Positions 46,006 to 55,197 of a DNA stretch of 64,000 nucleotides are shown here, one piece after another. Numbering within the stretch: position 1 is the first letter of the stretch; each line of letters starts with the position of its first letter. The translations under genes were made by a program, and so were the position numbers. The notes under the pieces were generated by a model, which worked only from the letters and a program-made list of their open reading frames with translations, ran no database searches and was not told where the DNA came from. Source of the stretch: Pseudomonas viridiflava (GTDB lineage: Bacteria > Pseudomonadota > Gammaproteobacteria > Pseudomonadales > Pseudomonadaceae); assembly GCF_003702045.1 (NCBI RefSeq), contig NZ_RBTP01000016.1, positions 1 to 64,000 of the forward strand, in the 5' to 3' direction.

Positions 46006-46321
46006 TGTTGTTTTTGTTGTGGTCAGCAGCCTGACGCCTGCACCTTGGGCCGCAGTGCATCAGTGAGGATTAAGGTAACAAAAATAACTAAAAATAGAAT
46101 GCGTGAACGGATGTGGCTGAAATTATCGATTTAAACGTTTAAATACAAAGAATTACGTTCCTGTTATCCATGTGATCGTAAAGTAGTTAACTGATTTAAC
46201 GTTCGATTATCGGCCATTCTGGATTGACGTTCATCGTCAGATATCTCAATTCTGTGCTGCGGCCTCTGCTTGAAGCGAACGGCCGACGTCAAAAAACAAC
46301 AACAATAAGTGGACATCGAAC
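46006..46321. promoter_or_regulatory. Divergent promoter region between the MFS and OprD-type genes
   Basis: The AT-rich gap contains a perfect 16-nt palindrome ATTTAAACGTTTAAAT at 46129-46144, a good candidate operator for a MarR-type regulator like that at 47690. No gene is seen in the gap. Confidence 0.5.
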
Positions 46322-47644
46322 ATGCCAACACTTTCCAGGGATGCCGAGAGGGCGGGACCTGCTTCACCGTGTTTCGGGGCAACACGCAATGTCGCGCTGG
46401 GGCTGTTGGGCATCAGTCTGGTGCCGACGCCACTGCTGGCCGAGGGGCTGCGGGACGATAGCCACGGCACCTTGACGTTGCGTAACTATTATCTGGACCG
46501 CGACTACAAGGACGACGGTGCCAAGACCGCCGCCCGAGAATGGGCACAGGGCTTCATGATGAACGTGGAGTCCGGTTTCACCCCCGGCAAGCTGGGCTTC
46601 GGTCTGGATGCGCGGGGGTTGGTCGGTGTAAAGCTCGACTCTGCGCCAGACCGAAGCGGCACCGAGCTGCTTCCGGTATCGGCCAGCACCGGTCGGGCGG
46701 CCGATGACTATTCACGACTGGCGCTGACCGGCAAGATGCGTTTCAGCCAGACCACGATCAAAACCGGCGATGTTTCGATCTTTCTGCCCTTCGCGTTTGC
46801 CAGTCCATCCCGTCTGCTGCCGCAGACCTTTCGGGGCACCACGCTTTCCTCAAAGGAACTGGACGGCCTGACGTTCAACGCGGGGTACATCGACCGGGTG
46901 AACAAGCGTGATTCAACCGACTATCAGGCGCTTGCCATCGCCTCGCCCAACAGGCGCTTCAACGGTGCCGCCACCGCCTCGCATATGGCATACGCCGGTG
47001 GCGATTATCAGGTGAACACGCATCTCAGCCTGCGCGCTTACCATGCCGAAGTGGACGATCTGTACACTCAAAACACGCTGGCCTTGCTCCATCAACTGCC
47101 GTTGGGCAATGGTCTGCTGACCACGGATCTGCGCAGCTTCTTCAGCCAGGACACGGGCAGGGCCAAGGCGGGCGAAGTCGATAACCAGAACCTGTCGGCG
47201 CTGGTGGGCTACAAGTGGGGTGGTCACAGCGTGAGTCTGGGCTACATGCATTCCAGTGGCGACACGGCGACGCCTTACTTGTCTGGCACCGAATTGATGG
47301 GGTTGAGTGAATTGACCATGAGTTCGGACTTTCTCAACGCCAAGGAACACACCTGGCAAGCCATCTACGATTACGATTTTACTGCCGTGGGCATCGTCGG
47401 CTTGCGCAGCCGCCTTCGTTACGTGCGTGGCGACAACATCGAGTTAGCCGCCTTGAACGCGGACGATCGCACAGAGCGTGAGTTCCAGATGGAGCTGGGC
47501 TATGTGATCCAGAGCGGACCTTTGAAGAACATCAGCCTGCTGGCGAGAAAGTCGATCTACCGCAACGATTTTCCGGCCAGTGCTGCGTTTCGCGATGAAA
47601 ACCAGACCCGCTTCGTGGTCCAGTACGCGGTGCCACTCTGGTGA
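46322..47644 (+). CDS. OprD-family outer-membrane porin
   Basis: 440 residues with a signal-sequence-like region (NVALGLLGISLVPTPLLAEG) after a 20-residue N-terminal extension, then the OprD pattern (DSHGTLTLRNYYLDRDYKD, AREWAQGFMMNVESGFTPG, GFGLDARGLVGVKLD) and a C-terminal aromatic residue (W). Channels of this family take up small carboxylates. Divergent from the aromatic-acid MFS gene and upstream of the ferulate genes, so it probably admits ferulate, vanillate or related acids. The start could be a few residues downstream. Confidence 0.88.
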   Translation: MPTLSRDAERAGPASPCFGATRNVALGLLGISLVPTPLLAEGLRDDSHGTLTLRNYYLDRDYKDDGAKTAAREWAQGFMMNVESGFTPGKLGFGLDARGLVGVKLDSAPDRSGTELLPVSASTGRAADDYSRLALTGKMRFSQTTIKTGDVSIFLPFAFASPSRLLPQTFRGTTLSSKELDGLTFNAGYIDRVNKRDSTDYQALAIASPNRRFNGAATASHMAYAGGDYQVNTHLSLRAYHAEVDDLYTQNTLALLHQLPLGNGLLTTDLRSFFSQDTGRAKAGEVDNQNLSALVGYKWGGHSVSLGYMHSSGDTATPYLSGTELMGLSELTMSSDFLNAKEHTWQAIYDYDFTAVGIVGLRSRLRYVRGDNIELAALNADDRTEREFQMELGYVIQSGPLKNISLLARKSIYRNDFPASAAFRDENQTRFVVQYAVPLW

Positions 47645-47689
47645 TCGAAACAGCGCCGACGATTCAGGCGAGTCGTCGACGCGTGCGCA

Positions 47690-48178
47690 TCAGGCTTGAT
47701 AGACCTTCTTCAACAGGCGCAGCAACTCCTCGCGTTCCTGGCCGTTCAAGGCTGACGTGGAATCCAGGTCGCTTTCAGCAGCGATCTGTTTCAGCTCTTT
47801 GAGCAGGGTTTCGCCGGTCTTGCTGAGGAAAATCCCGTACGACCGTTTGTCCGGTTTGCACCGCAGGCGGACTGCCAGTGCACGGCTTTCCAGTTTGTTC
47901 AGCAGCGGCACCACCTGTGGTGGCTCGATGGCCAAGGCCTTGGCCAGATCCGCCTGCATGAGGCCAGGGTTCTTCTCAATGATCGCCAGCGCCGAAAATT
48001 GTGCGGGACGCAGATCATGGGTCGACAGGCGTGCGATGAGATTTTGAAACAGTTTGAGTTGTGCCCGACGCATGGCGTAACCAATCAGATCGTCCAGTGC
48101 GGAGTCCATGGGCAGCGACGCGTCGGTAGCCTGTGCCTGAGTTGGGCAGAGGGTGGCGATGTCGGATGGCTTGGCCAT
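47690..48178 (-). CDS. MarR-family regulator, likely repressor of the ferulate genes
   Basis: 162 residues. A winged-helix domain with LRPAQFSALAIIEKNPGLMQADLAKALAIEPPQVVPLLNKLESRALAVRLRC-type segments placed in order, flanked by dimerisation helices. MarR regulators of the HcaR/FerC group bind hydroxycinnamoyl-CoA and lift repression. It is divergent from ech and a palindrome lies in front of ech, so repression of ech-vdh-fcs-aat is likely. Inducer is inferred from context. Confidence 0.85.
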   Translation of the reverse strand: MAKPSDIATLCPTQAQATDASLPMDSALDDLIGYAMRRAQLKLFQNLIARLSTHDLRPAQFSALAIIEKNPGLMQADLAKALAIEPPQVVPLLNKLESRALAVRLRCKPDKRSYGIFLSKTGETLLKELKQIAAESDLDSTSALNGQEREELLRLLKKVYQA

Positions 48179-48305
48179 TGAAAAATCCAGTCCTTTAGGG
48201 TGATGGGTAAGGTGAAGGCATGGCAGTGTGCCGGTGTTCTCGAATGAAGGCTATCGGCATTCAGGAATGTGACCAGCATATCCGAATGGAGTGCTAAAAA
48301 TGTTA

Positions 48306-48355
48306 ATTAATATTAATAACAGTTAATTGACATAACTAGTTTTGCGGTTTAGGTT
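48306..48355 (+). promoter_or_regulatory. ech promoter and candidate MarR operator
   Basis: TTGACA (48327-48332) and TAGGTT (48350-48355) are 17 nt apart, a strong sigma70 pattern. A perfect 12-nt palindrome ATTAATATTAAT (48306-48317), flanked by further TTAAT/ATTAA repeats, lies just upstream. The divergent MarR regulator is the natural partner. Confidence 0.65.
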
Positions 48356-48392
48356 TGGCTCATCTTCCAGTCAATAACAAGAGAGCACTGCC

Positions 48393-49223
48393 ATGAGCAC
48401 TTACGAAGGCCGCTGGTCAACGGTAAAGGTCGAGATCGAGCAAGGCATCGCCTGGGTGATTCTCAACCGCCCGGAAAAGCGCAACGCGATGAGCCCGACG
48501 CTGAACCGGGAGATGGTCGATGTGCTGGAAACACTCGAACAGGACCCTGAGGCGGGCGTGCTGGTCTTGACCGGTGCCGGTGAAGCCTGGACGGCCGGCA
48601 TGGACCTCAAGGAGTATTTCCGCGAAGTGGATGCAGGCCCGGAAATCCTTCAAGAGAAAATCCGCCGCGAAGCGTCCCAGTGGCAATGGAAACTGCTGCG
48701 CATGTACGCCAAACCGACCATCGCGATGGTCAATGGCTGGTGTTTCGGTGGCGGTTTCAGCCCATTGGTCGCGTGTGATCTGGCCATTTGCGCCGACGAA
48801 GCAACCTTCGGTCTTTCGGAAATCAACTGGGGCATTCCGCCGGGCAACCTGGTGAGCAAAGCGATGGCCGACACCGTAGGCCACCGTCAGTCGCTGTACT
48901 ACATCATGACCGGCAAGACCTTCGATGGCCGTAAGGCGGCGGAAATGGGGCTCGTCAACGAAAGCGTGCCATTGGCGCAACTGCGTCAGGTGACCATCGA
49001 TCTGGCCCTCAACCTGCTGGAAAAGAATCCGGTTGTGCTGCGCGCCGCCAAGCACGGCTTCAAGCGTTGCCGCGAGCTGACCTGGGAGCAGAATGAGGAT
49101 TACCTCTACGCCAAGCTTGATCAATCGCGTCTGCTGGACAAGGAAGGCGGGCGGGAGCAGGGGATGAAGCAGTTCCTGGACGACAAGAGCATCAAGCCGG
49201 GGCTGCAGGCCTACAAGCGTTGA
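48393..49223 (+). CDS. ech: p-Hydroxycinnamoyl-CoA hydratase/lyase (feruloyl-CoA hydratase/aldolase)
   Basis: 276 residues of the crotonase family, the HCHL branch. It hydrates feruloyl-CoA and cleaves the product to vanillin and acetyl-CoA. The residues established in the P. fluorescens enzyme occur at the same positions: Ser123 (GGGFS), Glu143 (GLSEIN) and Tyr239 (EDYLYA). Oxyanion-hole segment WTAGMD lies near 65-70. First gene of the ech-vdh-fcs-aat operon behind a sigma70 promoter with a MarR-type palindrome. Confidence 0.95.
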   Translation: MSTYEGRWSTVKVEIEQGIAWVILNRPEKRNAMSPTLNREMVDVLETLEQDPEAGVLVLTGAGEAWTAGMDLKEYFREVDAGPEILQEKIRREASQWQWKLLRMYAKPTIAMVNGWCFGGGFSPLVACDLAICADEATFGLSEINWGIPPGNLVSKAMADTVGHRQSLYYIMTGKTFDGRKAAEMGLVNESVPLAQLRQVTIDLALNLLEKNPVVLRAAKHGFKRCRELTWEQNEDYLYAKLDQSRLLDKEGGREQGMKQFLDDKSIKPGLQAYKR

Positions 49224-49324
49224 CTCACCACCGGCATGGCTGGCTATGCCGGATGGCCTGACACCGTTACTGTGTATGAACGCTGAGCTGTATTCCCGAC
49301 AAAGATAACTAAAGAGGAATCACC

Positions 49325-50773
49325 ATGCTGGACGTGCCCCTGTTGATTGGCGGCCAGTCGTGCCCCGCGCGCGATGGACGTACGTTTGAACGTCGCAATC
49401 CGGTGACGGGCGAAGTCGTGTCCCGTGTCGCCGCAGCAACCCTTGAAGACGCAGACGCGGCGGTTGCCGCAGCTCAGGCGGCGTTTCCCGCCTGGGCTGC
49501 GATGGCGCCGGGTGAGCGCCGTGCGCGTCTGATGCAGGCGGCCGAGCAGTTGCAGGCGCGTATGGCCGAATTTATTGCTGCTGCTGGCGAAACCGGGGCG
49601 ATGGCCAATTGGTACGGCTTCAATGTGCAGTTGGCGGCCAACATGCTGCGCGAAGCGGCGTCGATGACCACTCAGATCACCGGCGAGATCATTCCTTCCA
49701 ATGTACCCGGCAATTTCGCTATGGCTCTGCGCCAGCCGTGCGGCGTGGTACTGGGCATTGCGCCCTGGAACGCGCCCGTGATTCTGGCCACACGTGCCAT
49801 CGCCATGCCGCTGGCGTGCGGCAATACGGTGGTGCTCAAGGCGTCAGAACTGAGCCCCGCCGTGCATCGCCTGATCGGCCAGGTGTTGCAGGATGCCGGG
49901 TTGGGCGATGGCGTGGTCAATGTAATCAGTAACGCACCGGCCGATGCTCCGGCGATTGTCGAGCGGCTGATTGCCAATCCCGCCGTACGTCGGGTCAATT
50001 TCACCGGCTCCACTCACGTGGGGCGCATCGTTGGTGAGCTCTCGGCTCGCCATCTGAAACCTGCATTGCTGGAACTGGGCGGTAAGGCACCCTTTTTGGT
50101 GCTCGATGACGCCGATCTGGACGCTGCGGTCGAAGCAGCGGCTTTCGGGGCCTATTTCAATCAGGGCCAGATCTGCCTGTCCACAGAGCGTCTGATCGTT
50201 GATCGGAAAGTGGCGGATGTGTTCGTTGCCAAACTGGCGGCCAAGATCGAAACGCTGCGTGCAGGCAATCCCGACGACAGCACGTCGGTACTGGGTTCGC
50301 TGGTGGATGTCGGCGCGGGAACGCGGATCAAGGCGTTGATCGATGACGCGCTCGATCTGGGCGCGACGCTGATCGCAGGCGGGCAACTGCAAGGCAGCAT
50401 TCTGCAACCCACCTTGCTGGACGGGGTGACCGACAGCATGCGCCTGTATCGCGAAGAGTCCTTCGGGCCTGTCGCGGTATTGATTCGGGGCGACGGCGAC
50501 GAGGAACTGCTGCGCCTGGCCAACGATTCAGAGTTCGGCCTCTCGGCGGCCATCTTCAGCCGTGATACCAGCCGCGCGCTGGCATTGGCACAGCGAGTCG
50601 AGTCGGGCATTTGTCACATCAACGGGCCCACCGTTCAGGACGAAGCGCAGATGCCGTTTGGCGGGGTCAAGTCCAGTGGTTATGGCAGTTTTGGTGGCAA
50701 GACATCAATTGAGCACTTCACCCAGTTGCGCTGGGTGACGTTGCAGAACGGTCCACGGCATTACCCGATCTGA
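49325..50773 (+). CDS. vdh: Vanillin dehydrogenase
   Basis: 482 residues, NAD(P) aldehyde dehydrogenase with catalytic Cys in NQGQICLST and Glu in LELGGKAPF. Placement between ech and fcs is the standard arrangement of the Pseudomonas ferulate operon, so its substrate is vanillin (giving vanillate). The vanillate demethylase genes are not in the window. It starts 102 nt after ech. Confidence 0.92.
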   Translation: MLDVPLLIGGQSCPARDGRTFERRNPVTGEVVSRVAAATLEDADAAVAAAQAAFPAWAAMAPGERRARLMQAAEQLQARMAEFIAAAGETGAMANWYGFNVQLAANMLREAASMTTQITGEIIPSNVPGNFAMALRQPCGVVLGIAPWNAPVILATRAIAMPLACGNTVVLKASELSPAVHRLIGQVLQDAGLGDGVVNVISNAPADAPAIVERLIANPAVRRVNFTGSTHVGRIVGELSARHLKPALLELGGKAPFLVLDDADLDAAVEAAAFGAYFNQGQICLSTERLIVDRKVADVFVAKLAAKIETLRAGNPDDSTSVLGSLVDVGAGTRIKALIDDALDLGATLIAGGQLQGSILQPTLLDGVTDSMRLYREESFGPVAVLIRGDGDEELLRLANDSEFGLSAAIFSRDTSRALALAQRVESGICHINGPTVQDEAQMPFGGVKSSGYGSFGGKTSIEHFTQLRWVTLQNGPRHYPI

Positions 50774-50924
50774 CGCTGTTCACGTCCACCCGGTCGTCCT
50801 CAGTCAGGGCGCTGCGGTGACAAGCCAGTCATAACAATAACAAGGCCGCAGCCAGCCGCTGCCACGCTCATCACGAACCGCCGTGTGCGGTTCGGTGGCC
50901 GCGTGCCTTGACGGAGAGACGCTC

Positions 50925-52811
50925 GTGAGTTCCGAACCAGAATCCTCAACGCCGCACCCCGAAATCAAACCGCCTCGCTACCGCCAGGTGAGCATTGGCC
51001 ATCCCGCCGTTGAAGTGCGCGAGGAAAAGGGCATCCTTCACATGCGCGCACTGGAGCCGCTGGCCGAATTGCCGAGACGGTTGCTCGAGCGGCTTGTGCA
51101 TTGGGCCGAGGTTCGCCCGCAACAGACCTTTCTGGCCGCCCGCGATAACCTGGGCGGTTGGCGCACCGTCAGTTACGCCGACATGCTGGACAGCGTGCGC
51201 GCCATCGCACAAGGCCTGCTCAAGTACGATCTGTCGGCCGAAAAGCCCCTCGCGCTGCTCTCAGGCAACGATATCGAACATCTGCAGATCGCACTGGGTG
51301 CCATGTACGCCGGTATTCCTTACTGCCCGGTATCACCAGCCTATTCGGTGCTGTCCCAGGATTTTGCCAAGCTGCGCCATGTCTGCGAAGTGCTGCAGCC
51401 GGGTCTGGTGTTTGTCAGTGACGCTGCACCTTTCCAGCGCGCCATTGATGCGGTGATTCCCGCCGACACGCCGATCATGACGGTGCGCGGCCAACTCGAT
51501 GGCCGCCGCCAGATTCGTTTCGACACGCTGCTCGAACAGCCTGGCGGTGCCGAGGCCGAGGCCGCGTTCGACTCAACCGGGCCGGACACCATCGCCAAAT
51601 TCCTGTTTACCTCCGGCTCTACCAAGCTACCCAAGGCGGTGGTCACAACCCAGCGCATGCTGTGTGCCAACCAGCAGATGCTGTTGCAGACCTTTCCGGT
51701 GTTCGGGGAAGAGCCGCCAGTGCTGGTGGACTGGCTGCCGTGGAACCACACCTTTGGTGGCAGCCATAACGTGGGGATCGTGCTGTACAACGGCGGAACG
51801 TTTTATCTGGATAACGGCAAGCCCACCGCCCAGGGCTTTGCCGAAACCCTGCGTAACCTCAAGGAGATCTCGCCCACGGCCTACCTCACCGTGCCCAAAG
51901 GTTGGGAGGAACTGGTCAACGCGCTGGAACAGGACGCCGATCTGCGGGCCCGATTTTTCACACGCATGAAGCTGTTCTTCTTCGCCGCGGCCGGCCTCTC
52001 GCAAAGCATTTGGGACCGGCTTGACCGCGTGGCCGAGCAGCACTGTGGCGAGCGTATCCGCATGATGGCCGGGCTGGGCATGACCGAAGCCGCGCCTTCC
52101 TGCACCTTCACCACTGGGCCATTGTCGATGGCCGGTTACATCGGCCTGCCTGCACCGGGCTGCGAAGTGCGCCTGGTGCCGGTGGACGGCAAGCTGGAAG
52201 GTCGGTTTCGAGGACCGCACATCATGCCAGGCTACTGGCGCTCGCCGCAGCAGACCGCCGAGGTGTTCGATGAAGACGGGTTCTATTGCTCCGGTGATGC
52301 GATCAAGCTCGCTGACCCTGCAGCGCCTGAGCTGGGTTTGATGTTCGATGGCCGACTGGCTGAAGACTTCAAGCTGTCGTCCGGCGTGTTCGTCAGCGTC
52401 GGCCCGATGCGCAATCGTGCGGTGCTGGATGGTTCGCCCTATGTACAGGACGTGGTGATCGCTGCGCCGGATCGCGAATGCCTGGGCGCGCTGGTTTTCC
52501 CGCGGGTGCATGACTGTCGGCAACTGGCAGGGCTGAAGGCCGACGCCAGCGATGCTGAGGTCTTGGCCAGCGCCCCGGTGCGCCAATGGTTTACGGACTG
52601 GCTGGCTCGCCTGAATCGTAATGCCAGCGGTAATGCCAGTCGCCTGGAGTGGATCGTTTTGCTCACGGAGCCCGCGTCGATTGACCGAGGTGAAATCACC
52701 GACAAGGGCTCGATCAACCAGCGCGCCGTTCTGCAATGGCGCGCAGCGACAGTCGAGGCGCTTTATCGCGGCGAGAACCCGGACGTCATCCGTGCCGGTC
52801 CCTTGAAATGA
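50925..52811 (+). CDS. fcs: Feruloyl-CoA synthetase
   Basis: 628 residues of the ANL adenylating family: P-loop-like FTSGSTKLPKAVV (about 240), NHTFGG (about 290), GMTEAAP (about 395), and the C-terminal GEITDKGSINQ region. It activates ferulate and other hydroxycinnamates to CoA thioesters. GTG at 50925 has GGAGAG 7-8 nt upstream; a GTG further upstream (50883) is less well supported. The stop overlaps the next gene by 4 nt (ATGA). Confidence 0.92.
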   Translation: MSSEPESSTPHPEIKPPRYRQVSIGHPAVEVREEKGILHMRALEPLAELPRRLLERLVHWAEVRPQQTFLAARDNLGGWRTVSYADMLDSVRAIAQGLLKYDLSAEKPLALLSGNDIEHLQIALGAMYAGIPYCPVSPAYSVLSQDFAKLRHVCEVLQPGLVFVSDAAPFQRAIDAVIPADTPIMTVRGQLDGRRQIRFDTLLEQPGGAEAEAAFDSTGPDTIAKFLFTSGSTKLPKAVVTTQRMLCANQQMLLQTFPVFGEEPPVLVDWLPWNHTFGGSHNVGIVLYNGGTFYLDNGKPTAQGFAETLRNLKEISPTAYLTVPKGWEELVNALEQDADLRARFFTRMKLFFFAAAGLSQSIWDRLDRVAEQHCGERIRMMAGLGMTEAAPSCTFTTGPLSMAGYIGLPAPGCEVRLVPVDGKLEGRFRGPHIMPGYWRSPQQTAEVFDEDGFYCSGDAIKLADPAAPELGLMFDGRLAEDFKLSSGVFVSVGPMRNRAVLDGSPYVQDVVIAAPDRECLGALVFPRVHDCRQLAGLKADASDAEVLASAPVRQWFTDWLARLNRNASGNASRLEWIVLLTEPASIDRGEITDKGSINQRAVLQWRAATVEALYRGENPDVIRAGPLK

Positions 52812-54043
52812 ATGGGCAGTACTCGGCGTTCAATGACGTCGCCATCATCGAGTCAGTGCGCACGCCGTGGGTCGATCTTGGCGGCGCACTGGCGCAGGTA
52901 TCGCCTATCGACCTGGGGATCAAGGTAGGCCGGGAAGTGGTGTCGCGTGCCGGGGTCGATGCTGCCAATGTCGACACCGTGCTGGCCGGCTCAATGGCGC
53001 AGGCCAGTTTCGACGCTTATCTACTGCCCAGGCACATCGGTCTGTACAGCGGCGTGGCGTACAGCGTTCCTGCGCTTGGCGTGCAGCGTATTTGCGCCAC
53101 TGGCTTTGAGCTGCTTCGTCAGGCGGCCCGGCATGTGGAATCAGGCGGGCAATTGGCGTTGTGCGTGGCGGCTGAATCGATGTCGCGCAACCCCATTGCA
53201 GCGTATACCCATCGCGACGGATTTCGTCTGGGTGCCGGTGTGCAGTTCAAGGACTTTCTCTGGGAAGCGCTGTACGACCCGGCCCCGGACATGGACATGA
53301 TTGCCACTGCCGATCATCTCGCCCGTGAGCATGGGTTGAGCCGTGAAGAGGCGGACAGTTACGCCTTACTGAGTCATCAACGCGTGCTGCAGGCTCAGGC
53401 CTCGGGGTGGCTCGCTCCGGAAATCGTGGCCGTGACGCGAGAGCAGTTTGAGCTGCACGGGTATCAGCCCAGAACGATCCAGCTGCCGCGTGGCGTGGAC
53501 AGCGTGTCGCAAGACAGCCATCCCCGTCCCACCCAATTGGCGGCGCTGTCGCGGCTACGCGCCATCCATGCCAACGGCGTGCAGACCGCTGGCAACAGCT
53601 GTGCAGTGGTCGACGGCGCTGCGGCGGCGCTGGTGGGCAAGGCATCGGAAGCGGGCCGTCCGGTGCTGGCGCATCTGTTGGCCAGCTCGGTGGTGGGGGT
53701 TGCGCCCGAATGCATGGGCATCGGTCCAGCTCCGGCCATCCAGCTGCTGTTACAGCGCAGCGGGTTGAGCCTGGAGGAGATCGGACGCGTCGAAATCAAC
53801 GAAGCGCAGGCAGCCCAAGTGTTGGCGGTTGCCCGGACGCTCGAACTCGACATTGAGCGATTGAATGTGCGAGGCGGCTCACTTGGTCTAGGGCATCCGT
53901 TGGCCGCGACCGGCCTGCGGCTGGTCATGACCCTGGCTCGCCAGTTGCGCGACCGGAATCTACGCTATGGCATTGCTGCGGCGTGCGTTGGAGGTGGGCA
54001 GGGCATGGCGCTGCTGATCGAGAATCCTGCGTTTCATGAGTAA
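52808..54043 (+). CDS. aat: Beta-ketothiolase/acetyl-CoA acetyltransferase
   Basis: 411 residues of the thiolase family. Nucleophile Cys in QRICATGFE, HP in GGSLGLGHPLAATG and second Cys in AACVGGGQGMALL. The usual NEAFA reads NEAQA. It is the last gene of ech-vdh-fcs-aat and is homologous to the aat thiolase of the Pseudomonas HR199 ferulate cluster, whose need in the CoA-dependent non-beta-oxidative route is not clear. ATG overlaps the fcs stop. Confidence 0.88.
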   Translation: MNGQYSAFNDVAIIESVRTPWVDLGGALAQVSPIDLGIKVGREVVSRAGVDAANVDTVLAGSMAQASFDAYLLPRHIGLYSGVAYSVPALGVQRICATGFELLRQAARHVESGGQLALCVAAESMSRNPIAAYTHRDGFRLGAGVQFKDFLWEALYDPAPDMDMIATADHLAREHGLSREEADSYALLSHQRVLQAQASGWLAPEIVAVTREQFELHGYQPRTIQLPRGVDSVSQDSHPRPTQLAALSRLRAIHANGVQTAGNSCAVVDGAAAALVGKASEAGRPVLAHLLASSVVGVAPECMGIGPAPAIQLLLQRSGLSLEEIGRVEINEAQAAQVLAVARTLELDIERLNVRGGSLGLGHPLAATGLRLVMTLARQLRDRNLRYGIAAACVGGGQGMALLIENPAFHE

Positions 54044-54152
54044 GCACCTGCGCCTGGCTGACAGGTGGCTCGTAGCGAGACGCCTCCCGTCCGAAGTTCC
54101 CGTCCGAAGCAGCCCAATAGCAAGATGAAAGTGTGTAAAACGCTACTGAATA

Positions 54153-54166
54153 TTGACGCAGATCAA
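54153..54166 (+). promoter_or_regulatory. Candidate Anr (FNR-type) box
   Basis: TTGACGCAGATCAA is one base from the consensus TTGAT-N4-ATCAA. It lies 60 nt upstream of the small gene at 54226, and 112-114 nt upstream of its likely internal ATG at 54274. Confidence 0.5.
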
Positions 54167-54225
54167 CGATTTTGAAACGGTGTGATGATGTCGTTTGTCA
54201 TACTTTTTTATAGCTTGACCAAACC

Positions 54226-54636
54226 GTGCCGAACCGCGACGCTCACCGTTCTATAAGCCACGATTGCCTGACCATGCGCACCCTCGCCGAACTTTCCTTC
54301 GATTTCATCTGGCATCTGATGTTCGCGGAAGAGGATCAGCTTGAGCAGGATCTGGCTGTCCGGATGCTGGAGGGGCAGTGTGATCACCTGACGGCCCTGT
54401 CGGATGAAGAAAGAAGGGCGTTCATCACTGTGGCAATCGAGCGCCGGGCCGTCTTGCTGAGCGGGGCTGAAGCCAGCGGACACTCACCCGTGCAGCGTGC
54501 GACGGACGATCAGAAACAGTTCCTGGATGACGTGATATCCGGCGAGTTTTTCAGCCGTTTCGAGGATCCGTCGGTGCCTGACGACCACCACCGTGTCGTG
54601 CCGATTCGTGGCTATCGAAAAGGCGGCCAGCGCTAG
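54226..54636 (+). CDS. Hypothetical protein, possibly Anr-controlled
   Basis: 136 residues from the GTG, or 120 from an in-frame ATG at 54274 (MRTLAELSFDFIWHLMFAEE). No family is recognised. A helical, acidic protein ending in a basic tail (GYRKGGQR), with a segment FDFIWHLMF that is hydrophobic but too short for a membrane protein. An Anr-like box upstream suggests low-oxygen expression. Confidence 0.55.
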   Translation: MPNRDAHRSISHDCLTMRTLAELSFDFIWHLMFAEEDQLEQDLAVRMLEGQCDHLTALSDEERRAFITVAIERRAVLLSGAEASGHSPVQRATDDQKQFLDDVISGEFFSRFEDPSVPDDHHRVVPIRGYRKGGQR

Positions 54637-54654
54637 GCCAGCCGTTGATAGCTC

Positions 54655-55056
54655 TTATTGGCCCTCGGGCAATCTCGCAATGACCTTGATTTCAAACTCA
54701 AAACCGTAAAGCCAGGTGACGCCAACCGCGGTGACGGTCGGGTAGGGCGCCTGTCCCCAGAACTGCGGCACGACGGTGTTCCAGATGTACTCGAACCTGG
54801 TGTCCGGATTGACGATGAACAGTGTGACGTCTTGTACATCATCGAATGTGCAACCGGCTGCCTGCAGAATTGCATTCAGGTTGCGAAAGGCGAGCTGAAC
54901 CTGTTTTTCCAGGTCTGGTTCGGGTGAGCCGTCTTCGCGGCTACCGACCTGGCCTGAAACAAACAGAAGACCGTTGGTGCGCACCGCTGGCGAATAGCGG
55001 TTGCGTTCGTAAAGGGCCTGGCGGCCTGCCGGAAATACTACGTCTCGCTGTGTCAT
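54655..55056 (-). CDS. RidA/YjgF family protein
   Basis: 133 residues. RidA-family domain: NRYSPAVRTNGLLFVSGQVG, EKQVQLAFRNLNAILQAAG, and TAVGVTWLYGFEFEIKVIA at the end. These proteins deaminate reactive enamines/imines. The Arg of the classic RidA active site is not clearly at its usual position, so this may be a RidA-like protein of another subgroup. GGAGA 5 nt before ATG. Divergent from the LysR gene at 55198 and likely its target. Confidence 0.85.
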   Translation of the reverse strand: MTQRDVVFPAGRQALYERNRYSPAVRTNGLLFVSGQVGSREDGSPEPDLEKQVQLAFRNLNAILQAAGCTFDDVQDVTLFIVNPDTRFEYIWNTVVPQFWGQAPYPTVTAVGVTWLYGFEFEIKVIARLPEGQ

Positions 55057-55155
55057 GGTTGTCTCCATCGGAAGGTCGCAATGACCGGTCGTTAACGATG
55101 GATCGACTTTAGGTGCTTGTGCTGACCGGATAAACGCGCAACTGTAGGTATCACT

Positions 55156-55172
55156 GTTTGCTGATCGCAAAC
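55156..55172. promoter_or_regulatory. Candidate LysR operator
   Basis: GTTTGC-TGATC-GCAAAC is a perfect 6-bp inverted repeat with a 5-nt spacer and the T-N11-A form typical of LysR sites. It lies between the divergent RidA-like and LysR genes, 26 nt before the LysR start. Confidence 0.55.
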
Positions 55173-55197
55173 AATCCGGCGTGGACACGGAGCGAAG

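Noticed and set aside
51627..52736. Minus-strand frame of 369 codons opposite fcs
   Set aside because: Antisense of a well-supported adenylating enzyme; no ribosome site or domain.
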